Assembly: GCA_902702965.1 (NCBI GenBank)
Contig: CACRXP010000143.1
Span: forward strand, 777,023 to 841,022
Direction: 5' to 3'
Source: Spirometra erinaceieuropaei
Taxonomy: Eukaryota; Platyhelminthes; Cestoda; Diphyllobothriidea; Diphyllobothriidae
DNA: 64,000 nt
Shown here: positions 25,901 through 37,900 of the stretch, piece after piece
Layout: each line of letters begins with the position of its first letter
How positions within the stretch are numbered: position 1 is the first letter of the stretch
The notes under the pieces: model-generated
Seen by the model: only the letters and a program-made list of their open reading frames with translations
What the model was told of the DNA's origin: nothing
Database searches by the model: none
Translations under genes and position numbers: made by a program

Positions 25901-28900
25901 CTACCGATTAGTCAACACCTCCTCTGATGAGGCCATACCTTCCAGGCTTTCCTCCACACACCGCTTACGCCATTTTAACAGCAGGGTAGAAACATTAATT
26001 TCGGTGAGAGCTGAAAGGAGAGGATGTTGTCTTTAAGAAGGAGCTTACGGTGCTGAGACATGGGCCTGACGAACTCTTCCAGCTCAGTGAGCAGCTGGCT
26101 TCTTTCGAGGTTTTCCCTGTAGCCTTCAGAGGATTTTGTTGTCCATGCCTGCCATCATAAAAGATGATTCAAAGGAGACAGAATATCATAAATTCATGGA
26201 AAAATGCTTCAGAGAATATCCTGACAACAGCCTTTTTGCGCACCAAACACAAGCAGGATCTTGTGAAGACGCAAAATGCTAAACAATGAGCTTAGACTCA
26301 CTCAACTTAGGTGGAGAGGAAGAAAACTTTGGGAACTGCCATGCAGACGCATAAACTTGACTCGAAGGAGAAAACTACCATGGACACCAAATCAAAAGGC
26401 TTAGAGTCCATGCATAAATAGTGAATGTAGATTCGGATCACAGGTTTTTCTAAAACTGGATTTCGAGGCCCGGGAGTAATCCTGTCTTCCTGATGCCAAG
26501 ATTTGCGTTTTATAACATGAAGCACAGTTAGCAGAAAGCAACTCCTGAAACGCAGGTCGCCAAAACGCGAGAAATCGACTGTCGGATACGGTTATAACTG
26601 CATGAAGTGTACGTGTGTGAGTAAGAGAGAGAATAGCAAGGGTCTCACCGTTTTTGACAAAGGGGAGGGCACCCCCTTTGTGAGCAGGTTTCCTGTGTCT
26701 TTTTGAGGATATTAAAAAAGATAAGTATTAAAGTTCAGTGTACCCCAGAATAGCTCGAAGATCCGAGTGACAAGCAAGGGATTAAGCGCCAAGTAATTTA
26801 AGGCGGAGGTGAGTGAAGTTATTTATATCGTAGACCAGGTCTAAAAACTTAAAAATGTCGAAACACCTGCCAAAACTGCTGGTTTCAGGCGATATAGTGG
26901 CTTAGGCTGTAACCGAACAAAATATCAACGCCTACGGCTATCAGTCGGTAAGTTCTGTGGTAGGTTTATCATTCTACACGTCCGTAAGGGAATGAAACTT
27001 TAACCTCCGTGGGGGACTACTTCTACTATCCACCCCGAAACGTCTCATGATGTCGGAGTCATAATCCACTATATTTGCTCCGCTTAAGTCTACCAAGGCG
27101 CGCTAAGAGTCGTAGTATGGAAGGCATGAGAGCCACGTCACGATGGCATCCTCCTAATGTGATCTTTATGCACTCGTACAAAATTAAGATCTGAACCGCC
27201 TCTGCAGTGCCTGGTACATCTGGAGTGGGAACCAGACCATGAATCACATGGGTATAAGGACCGTTTAGCGTTTTCAATCATTACGCCCGCGCAAACCGGC
27301 CGCCTTGAGATTGCCATGCTACCGGAGGAAGGTGGATGAAGGATGAGAGGGTGCGATGGGCGCTGTGCAAGCCTACCTCACGAGAAGCTAATTAATCGGC
27401 GTTTTGTTCATTCCACGGAGCACGCGGTGGCCGTCATCGTTTGCGACGATCGAATCGTCGGGAGACGCTGACCCGATGGCGCCCACGTACCACAAGACCA
27501 CTAAATGTTAAGACTCAGATGAAACCCCGAAAGTGATTCCACTGACTTTTACGTAGTGGTTCATTCACAAATTGCAGTAGAGTTTAACCTTAATGGGGAA
27601 ATAGAAGGTATAAAGAGAAATAAAGGGCACGAACCCACCTGTGATAGCTGTTTAAAGGCGGACTCGCAAAATGACACTGCCTTTGGCCAATTATTTTCGA
27701 GAACGCTAAGAAGAGCCAATTCGTAGGGGTATTTTGACTACAGAGGAAAGAGAGCAACAATGTGATTGGACAGATGCAGTAAAAGCTTCTTGCTCTCATG
27801 CGACCCTATGGAACTCAAAAGATTAAGAGGAGCAAAACATGCTGTCTGGTAAGCAGGCTACCTCGAAGTAGGCGCCCATGTCGACGGTACTGAGTCTCGA
27901 CTGAAACAGGTCTTTCAGACGCTGCAACGGCTCCTGGCCGACGGAGGTGATTCCGCAGTGTACTTCAATTTCAGCTTGTACTGCCAAATGAAGACGTGCC
28001 CGCAGAATCAGAGGCATCACGCTGTCGGCTGCGTAGGCGTTAGACCAGAGAGAGGCTAAAATGGGAGAGGAGAATCTGGGGCGCGGGATGGAAAGTGGGG
28101 GAGGGGTAGTGGTGCATAGAAGGTCCACACAAAACGTACCGAGTGAGTCCTTTCTGGCAGCGGTGACGGCGCAGGACGAGGAGGATGCCTCGTGAATTGG
28201 GCCCACCGAGTCCAAAAGGGCACTGGCGGTGCTAGAAGCCAGCTCGTCGAGCTTCTGCCAAGAGCCCATTTCTTCGAGGCACCTAAGAAGTTCCTCACGA
28301 CAGATGAGCTGCAGTTCCGCTGATACTGAATCGGGACAGGAAGCCCAGATGCCAGAGGGACCGGTGGTCTCGTTATCATCCGTCTCTTCCTCATCCTCTT
28401 CGTCGACATTGTAAGCGGCTACGAGCTGAGGTTGAAAACAAGAAAAGCATAGAGGCGACAAAGTGACTAAAATAAGGTCAGGGCAGAACGATTGTCTACC
28501 GCTTGCGGTGGNNNNNNNNNNNNNNNNNNNNNNNNNNNNNNNNNNNNNNNNNNNNNNNNNNNNNNNNNNNNNNNNNNNNNNNNNNNNNNNNNNNNNNNNN
28601 NNNNNNNNNNNNNNNNNNNNNNNNNNNNNNNNNNNNNNNNNNNNNNNNNNNNNNNNNNNNNNNNNNNNNNNNNNNNNNNNNNNNNNNNNNNNNNNNNNNN
28701 NNNNNNNNNNNNNNNNNNCCTCACTCATTGCCCACCATTCAGTCGTGATCCAATGGTAAAAATGAGTTAAAGAGATTTGTGGAGAGATAAGGAATGACAG
28801 CTGATTTGGACTAGAATAACGTCTACGAGGTCTACAGTTAGTGACTGGTCTCACGAAATGTTGGCCGAAATCCCGAAATGCGTTTCAGGTTAGGCAGGAT

Positions 28901-31900
28901 TACTTAAGTGAGGTTGCATATCATAGGAAAAAAGTTACTACGCAAGTATTAAACACTTTCTCCAGTTTATGTTCAATGCTCTCATAAACTCAAATATACT
29001 TTACAGAAAACGTGCTCAAAAATATTCTTTCTTGTACGCCATTGGTAAAAAATTAGATTCTCTTCAAATCCTATATCCAGTGGGGGGTATATTTAGGTTT
29101 TAAGAAGTTTTTCGGTTCCCGAATAACTTGAAGCCCAACCTGATGTTGCATTTGCATCTAGAGTTTTCAGTCTAAAAACTGTATACTTTCTTGTAAGGAT
29201 AATCATATGTCCCTCAATGCCCTTAAGAAAATACCATACATGGCACATAACATATTGTAATGGATGTATTCTTTATTGAATACTACTTAAGGAAGACTAA
29301 TAAACGCACAGATACGCTGCTAATTGAATGGACATTTTACGGTCTTAAAAATTGCGCAACCAGCTCTTTTAAAACCCAAATATACACACTTCTTCTGGGG
29401 ACGAAATCTAAAAAAGATGTGATTATCTAATAAAAGACTGCAAGGGAGGATATTTTTGGTTACGTTTTCTATTATATTAGGACGTCTAAAAGTAATGGAA
29501 AAACGCGTGCAAATTAAGTAGTCATGTTTTACCGATTGCGGTCTTTTTAGGCGGTCGAAAAGAAGTGTATTCGAAAGCTGATATACTAGTGTGTCTGATG
29601 CGGCGGAGGATTATGCCACATGCTAAGCAATATGACAGGCGCACTTATGTAATCCTTCCTAATCGACGACGCATTTGAAGCCAACATTTCATGAGATGGG
29701 TCATTGACTGTACAATGCGGCCGGTTGCCTTTACATAACCGGCTCGGACTTCATACACAAATCCGCCGGCCTTGGCGAGGTACGTCTAATACCCTTATCT
29801 GGTTTTATCAGTTAGTTAGAACTAGCATTGGGTGCAGGTTTCGTGATTCACAGAGGACAGAACTAAGTGCTGTGTGAGGTTAGTGGAGTGACAACTTCGT
29901 GCAGCCGGGTATTTGGTGGCCATGACAATATCTCAATTTCCAAGCTTGCATGCAACCGTTTATGATGAATCCTCAGACGTAAATACAGTCAGAAATCGAC
30001 GTCCTACAGTTTAAGGAGGTATGGGTACACCAAAACGAAAACTACGACCGAGGATACACCAGACGGTCCCGTGAAAGACAAAAAAACTCAATCCGGCCAC
30101 AATCGTCAGTTACGTGGGCAATTAGAAGAAAGCGAATCAAAAACAGCGTCACCTCAGAGAACTCCGAGAACGCCTTTTCATAATCCAACCTGCGCATTGC
30201 AAGCAGGGCACTGCCCACGCAACGCAGAGCGGATGGACCCTCAGAGCCGACAGGGTGGATTGAAGCCCAACGGTCGACCAGCCAGCCCATCAGCTCGCTA
30301 CTGTGGCCGGCAAAACGATAGAGGCGGGCTAGTTGCCACCAGACGTCAACAATGTTGAGCGTGGACTGTTGCGATTGGTCGGCGCAGGCTAGCGGCACTA
30401 ACTCATCAGGCAGGCTGTAGGGGCACACAATCCAGTCGCAGTTTTTGAGAGAGCCAGCGGTCCAGGGAGACAACCAACCCGACGAGTCGGAAAACTGGGG
30501 CGAAATTCTCCTACTCGGGAAAAATTAGGCATGGAACAGTCAGTTTTGCAAACTTTCCGAGCTGGCGGCACTACAGTCTGGCATACAAAGTAGCAAGGAC
30601 ATTATATGTGGCACTAATGGCTTATGCTGGGGTGTGACTAGTACACAGGGAAGAAATTAACTAGAAACCGCCTACTTAAATGAATGCAGTAGAACGTCTT
30701 GCATAGTTAACTAACCCCGTCTACATGCCGTATCATTCATTTAGTTTCACACTTCGCTCAAAGATATGGTCCAAAAATGAATACTAGTTAATGTAACCCG
30801 AATTAAGCATTAAAGTCCCTAGCCTAAAAGGGCATGTAACGACGCAAAACAGCAATGAAAAGACTAAAAACGTCTTAGATGTTAAAACTGCACTAACGGG
30901 TATACCTAATGAGTACATACAAAGGTAGCCAAAGTACAAAAAACTTTAACTAAAACTCTAAAAAACGATTTCTACCAGGAATAGTTACGAATATGGGGTT
31001 ACAGTGCCAATTAAAGTGCAGTCTACGTCCAGAGGTATTCCACGTCAAATCTTAAACGAGCGTCTTTCCAGCCGCTTACGATTATCAAACTCGTAAAAAG
31101 TAACTACACAAGTAACGTGATTTACTTGCATTGATAATCGATGTATATAGAAAATATCTCCAAGACACACCTTCTTACATTCCCTTTATAGCGGCACACA
31201 CCTTCCTAAAATGCATTCTTGAATGTAAGTAAGTTTCGAGTTTTAGGAATTTTATCACTTTCCCGAATAATTTTGAACTGCAACCGTCCTCAAATTTACA
31301 TCAGTTTCGAAAGTGCATGCTGTATACCCTTCACTTGAGAAAACAAGCATACAATCTTCTATGCTTTAAATATGTCAGCTAGCGTTCTTGGTATGCCGAA
31401 AAGCGCATGGATCCCACTGATTACTCAAAAACAGCATTTAACAGCCTCACAATATCACCTAACTACAGACACCTATAAAACCGGAAAGGCACCAACTTGA
31501 CTCGACATTGTCTTACCATCAGAGCAAAGTGGATGAAGGAAAACGGTAGAGCCTCGCAGTCCGCCCCCGTGTTTTTCTGCGTGGAGTGGTCTACTGGTGG
31601 GCTCAGAGTCCCTATCACAGTCTTACTCTTGTAAGACTACAACTAGCCCCCTCTTCGCGAGATCATTGTTGCTGTTCAGGGGCTAGATTGCGTGTGGCAC
31701 GCTCAGACAGCCCACTAGCCCTTTCAATCACTGCGTCCGATCCCTGTATCCGATGACTGAACGACTCAGACAGTGGACTGGTTTCCGGGAGAGAAAGAGA
31801 GAGATTAATTTTGGGCACTCCATCCTCATGTAACATACCGCACGCTCCCATTATAACAATATCTGACGCACTTTCAACCTACCATGGCACACTAAAAGGC

Positions 31901-34900
31901 GTGGCTTGCCAGCTGATTTTATGATTTGGTCCTCTCAAGACACACAATCAGGCTGCAATGGCTCCTTTGTTTGGCGATACGCCGGTCCTTTGTCTGCTGA
32001 TGAGGCGTGTGTCCACGCACAGACGGGTTGCTTGGATTTTTTCGGTCTATGCTCCCTATAGCGCCTCCGGTCTTCTAGAAATTGTTCTGACGCCCCGGCC
32101 CAGAAGGGCGGAGGAGGAGGAGGAGGAAGTGCGATAGATGCAAAACAAGTCTGCTATCATCGTGGACCAGTTCACGTGCAATTCGCCGCCCCTACGCCCA
32201 CCCTACTGTCGCGCAAACGATGCGCAGCCGAACTGTCGGACAAAAAAGGAATGGGTGTGAGAAGAATCGCGTATGAAATTGCGTCTAAAAGGCACGCGCT
32301 ATGGTGTTTCACTCCTAGATCCGACTGACGGCGTTTTTAGCAATCATGAAGCGAAAACAGACCTTTTCGCTGCTGCCGCACACAGGATTTCCTCCAGCAG
32401 GCAAATAGCAGCTTCCGTCTGACCAGTCGCCAAGGCTGCCTCGACGATGTCCTGGGGCATGGGAAGCGCTGTCAGGACGTCCGGTACGCTCTCCGTTTGC
32501 TGCTGAAGTGCTCGCCGATGTAACTCCCAGACAAGGGCAAACGAAGTTGCCACCAAGGCTCGCGCAGCCATCTCACGTTGGTCAACCATGCAGGTTGCCA
32601 GCTGCAGAAGACGCGACATGAAGGCGGCCAGTTGAGCGACAAATGTGGACTGTTCACTGCCGAGGGACTCCAGGGCGGCGACAAGAATGAGGGTATTGAG
32701 TCGCGGCGCAACACCACAGGCATCCGCTGTGAGGAGAGCGAAGAGGGGTTGAAGGAAGGTCTCCGGAGTGAGAGACTGCACGTCAGGCAGACTGCCGACG
32801 CGATACAGGCGAGAGCAGTGCGTCCGCACGCGTTCCACGACACCAGCACCGCCCGCCAATCGATCGGAGGCAAAAAGTGAGCCCGCAGAGGCCTCGGCAG
32901 CCGCGTATTCAGCGCGCTGTTTAGCGATAGCGCGCTGCTTAAAAAAGTCTCTGGTGCGGTCCTCGGCGAACGAGGCTGGCCTTTCAGACGTTGCCGGGGT
33001 ACCTGCGATGGCAGGCGAAGTCCTATGAAACTTGAAACGCCGGCGCAGTCGAGAAACTGGGGAAAGCTGAGGGAATTGGAGCAAGATAGATAGGTGTGAG
33101 TCCAAATAGCCCTGATTTCGGACAATTAAATACATTAGTTTTTTTCAAAAATGGCTAGCAGATGTGCCACTCAGGTTCATCCAGATTACCTACACAAATT
33201 GCGGCAGCCGTTGAAGAGGAACTAGAGTTATATAATCAGGGTTTGAGCCCGGTATATGTCCAGTAAGACGAAAAAAATACATCTAGCGAGCTAGCGAAGA
33301 AGTAAAGTATATGTGCTAACTCACTAATGTTAACCGAAATTCTGAAATGCGTTTTTGACTCAAAAGGATTTCTTAAGTAGAGCTGGAATATTAATCACTT
33401 GGGGGCATAATGCCGTGATAGTTCAGTTAGTTTAGAATGCCGGCTTTTGGACGAACGTCTCCTCGGCCGCCTACAAAAACCACGCTTTGTGAAAATGACT
33501 ACTTGAGTAGCATGAATTTTCGTCACTAATTTGGACGCCCTTATAAACTCAAATATATTTTATGAAAAAACGTGCATAAAATAGTCACTCTTTTACTCAC
33601 TTATTAGAAAATTACGTCTTCATCAAAATCTACCCCTGACGGAAGGGTAAAATTCCATTTAAAAAGTCCCATATGAGATTTTCTACAGTCCACGAAATGT
33701 CCGCCCACAAAAGTTGCCTACAAAGTTTGATATGGCTCACATCCATTGCTAAATTTTATCAAAAACATTTAGTTTCGTCCTAATACCGTATAGAAGTGTA
33801 TGATTTTCCGTACACGTTAAATATGCAGCTTGTAGTTTGGAAACCCTGAATGCAAGTGTGACGGCAGGTCAAGCTCAAACTAATTCAGAAATTAGAAAAA
33901 GGTTTTTAAAACAAGATTACACACTTCCTTCAAAAACAAAATTTAAAGAAGACTTATTTCTCCACTGAATGATAAAAAGAATAAAAATCTTTATGCATGT
34001 TTTCTATGAATTATATTTTAATTTCAAAGGGGATTAAAAATCGACGAAAAAATTTCTTGCTACTCAAGCAGTCATTTTTTACAGAGTCTTGTTTTTGTAG
34101 ACGTCCGGGGAAATGTTCGCTGGAAAGTCGGCATCCTGAAGTAAATGAATTATCACAGAATTACGCTGCACAGTGATTAATACTGCAGTCCTACTTAAGT
34201 AATATTTTTGAGTCATAGACGCATTTCAAAATTTCGGTTAACATTTCATGAGTTAGCACATCATACCGGGATAAGAAAATCCCCCGTTGATGATCCTCGC
34301 AAATCCTCACTGTCCAGATATCAAAATAGGCGTAGTCCTTTTCCTACACGCATGCATGACGAAATTAAAAAGCGGAATATTGAAATATCGGAGTGCTCTG
34401 ATTTAGGAGCATATATGGGAGTGTTGGCGGCTAAATGGCAGGTTGGATCTTATTTCTTTGCCGTACCTGCAGTAGGAAAGCCCCGGCCTAACCCCTAACC
34501 TTAATCTTTAACTTCAAACCCTAACCCCCTACCCCTACCCATAGCCCAAAACCCTTAACACCTAACCCCTAATAGGTACGGCTAAGAAATATAATCTTGC
34601 CAAATGGCGAATTGAGACATCGATGGTTTTGTCATGCAGTGGCAATCGGAAACGCGCGTAGGGCATCAATTTCTGTTTACAGTTCGTTGCGATGCAACAA
34701 TGGATAATTTTTGTCAAAAAAATATACTGAAAGGAGAAAGTAAGTTAACTGAGGGAGTCTCGTATGGATAATGCAAGCGCATTATTAAATTTCATTTAAA
34801 CGGAAGGCCAAAATGCCCGCCTAGAATTCGAGAGAACGTCTGGAAGAAACCAGCTAAAATCAGCGGAACTAGACAGTGACGCTCTATATGTAGCTGGAAA

Positions 34901-37900
34901 AAGTTCCAGTTAGTTATATAGAATGCGGCCAAGAGATGCCTCGGCATGAGCGTTGAAGGAAACGAGGTCTTCGAGAACTAAAAGAATAAGGTGTTGTAGG
35001 CTGTTCATGACAAATGTTTTTGTGACAGGAGGTTATAAAAAAACAGACTGAAGCATTTTCAGTCGATCGGGAGGGAAGAATATAAATAATTGTCAGAAGA
35101 ACTAGTAAGATTGGCGCCAGTTCTGGTTGACGACACCTCTGTTGCATAATAAAGATTTTTTGTCGTTTAGAAGGCAAGTGGAGGAGAATAATAAAATAAT
35201 TACGGACAAATATTAACGATCAACCAGGTCTCCTGAAGAAAGTCTGACTTTTACTGTATGTCATTGCATAACAAGTGTTTTCGGGTGATCAAAGGAATCA
35301 AAAACTCACCGAATTACGTGATTTACTATGCGTCTTAGTAAAGCGCGACGAAGGAGGGCGCGGAGAGGTCCACTGCGACATCCTCAAGGGATGGCTTTGT
35401 AGATCTTCCAAACTGGACGGTGTTCCGGTACCCGACAAAGTCAGCGTACCCTCAGCGTCCGGTGGCATCTGAATATCCAGAAGGGAAGTCGAGGAACCAA
35501 TGAGAGAAGTTGATGTCGTTGTCGTTGGGAGAGCAACAGTACTCAAGAGCGCATCGGCGGTGCCGCCCAGGAGCGCATCAGTCCCACCAATGAGGGACAG
35601 AGTTGCAGGGTGATCTCCCAGGGTCTGTGATTGACTCAAAAGCGCCTGAGTGCCACTGTGCATGGCAGGGTCCATCAGGCCACTCACAATTGGCTGAGAA
35701 GACGGTGTATGGCTGCAAGAAAGACATACGGAATACGTAAGCACCTATTTGTCCGAGAATTTTGATCCAGAATAGACCTCGGGTACCGCCGGTCACGGCT
35801 GTTAAGGTGTAGGGGTCGATTTTGTGTCGAAATGACGAAATACCCATGTGTCTTCCCGACCAGGGACTTGCATGCTGTTAGCTGATGACTATGAATACTA
35901 CCGAAACAACCAACCTCATTCGTAGCACCAGTCGGTACTAGGTTTTATAGTACGACAATGTTGCTACTGATTTTCATTTGGGTAGTTAATATTGTTATAG
36001 CTGAATTTTAAAGTCAAATTGGCAAACACGTGCTTTCGGTAACTCTTCATCAGGCCAAAACGGTTACATAGAAGTTTAAGTTATGCAGAGTTGCATGGCC
36101 CATAAGTGATTCCTATAGTTGAATTGTTTGTGGAATTGCCACCGAGGTATGAGGTAGCTGAAAATATACCGATTATGTAAGCACGCGAAATTAGATTCCT
36201 CGTAGATTCCTTACTCAGATGCCGCTGCCAAAACTCCGAAATTTGGTCTTCTTTCTCATTAGCATTTACATAAAGATGAAAGTGTTACTTGAAAACGCAA
36301 CAAGTATTTGAAGCAATATTTTCTCGGCATGAATTTGAAGCGAGCATAGACGGCAGAATTTATTGCGTGCAGTATACGATGACCTTATTGTTTTATACTG
36401 ACTTTCTCTGTGAAAGTTCACGTTTCTGTATCTTTCTAACTTTTTGTCTGTGCTATGCAACGACAGGCCGCAGTTGATAAACCGTCACGAAATTTAATGA
36501 TTCCAATAAATCCTGCTATCCATGCTTGCTTCAAACTACGCGTACTATCGGGTCCTGTTAGAGAGTTGGGAAAATGTAAGCATTCGGCTTATACAAAAAG
36601 CTATTTAATTTACATAACCCTTTGGATACTTGTAAATAACATGGCCTGTTTAAATTAGCTTAGAAATTTCATTTGAAATTGAGGGAATTATTAGATTACA
36701 CAAGCCACAACTGGGTCTAAACTTCATTCCACCGTATACAAATTCTTATTTTATAGTTTGTTTGCAGTTGTATGCATGCATGCTTATACGTACCTACTTC
36801 TCTTGACCATACAGCTGATTTACTTGAGTTGTCATAGTCCATACACCATTTATTCGCTGGCAATCTGCATAATTACATTTTTGGCAAACGCTTTTTCATT
36901 TTTCGACTTGAATTCCTCACTGGCTGTCCGGTTTGTGTATTCAAATGCTATTAAAGTAGAAATTTGTTGGCCATTTTGTATGAAATTCTGTTTTTTCGCG
37001 GTGTACTGCTTGTTGTTTGGCCGTCTTATGCATTCGATTTCGCGCAGTGTTCCTATTATGGATTTTTGTTCATTTAAACAAGGAGTGCACGGTTATATGG
37101 GTTATGGAACTTTTGGGCACCCTTTATTGGTCCACTCTAGAAACCCGTCAATTATACCGGGCCCATAGAATTGGTGCCCAGTGGATTTGATCTATTTATA
37201 GGCTGATGGGCGGCTGTAGTACACTCTAACCACTTTGGAAGACAAGAAACTGACGGTCGAAAGATTCAGAAGAGGGAAAGGAAAGGAAGGTAGCAGCTGG
37301 AAATGGCGTCGCCGTACCTGACTTTAAAGAACTGACAGGCTGGGTCCAGTGGCCAATTGTAGAGGGGATGACGGAATTCCGCTGATCTAACCGCTGGCTC
37401 AAGGAAGAGCTGCAGACCGCAGGTGAGGAAATTGGGCAGCAAAGCGGAGATAAGAGATGGTACTTCCGGACTCAGAGCAGCAAGGGCTTCCCTTGTCGCG
37501 CTGTCTGAAGAGGAGGAAGCCGAGGAGAGGAGACCTAGGGTGGATAGGTAGCGGGATAGCGAGGATGCGACGGCGGTGTCTCCATCGGCGGCGGAGTTCG
37601 CCAGGTGGTGGCGAGAAAGATGGCCGCGCACCATGCGACGCAGTGTCCCATCGCTCTCGGCTGCCACGCCGAAGGCAAAGCCCAAGTCACACAGACACTA
37701 GATGGAGGCGAAAGGCAGCATGAAATGCGAAAAGTGCATGAGTTCACATGAAATTGTAATCAGTGGACACCATCGCTACAAGTACTTCCGTGAGCATTGT
37801 ACGCATGTTGTGGGTTGTGCAGGGATACTGAAAGAGAGTGAGCATCAACTGCCAAAACAAAATGAGAGTTTAAAACGAAATAAGGTCGAGGGAAGTAAAA

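Noticed and set aside
28463..28770. Plus- and minus-strand frames across 28.5-28.7 kb
   Set aside because: Again drawn through N; the flanks show no coding match.
32472..33125. Overlapping minus-strand frame of 217 codons, and plus-strand frames at 32578-32880 and 32768-33028
   Set aside because: They are shadows of the PRKDC exon at 32363-33056, whose frame matches YRVGSLPDVQ and LRRRF.
36758..37168. 136-codon hydrophobic frame as a membrane protein gene
   Set aside because: AT-rich intron, no family recognised, no splice or regulatory support, and it lies between PRKDC exons.
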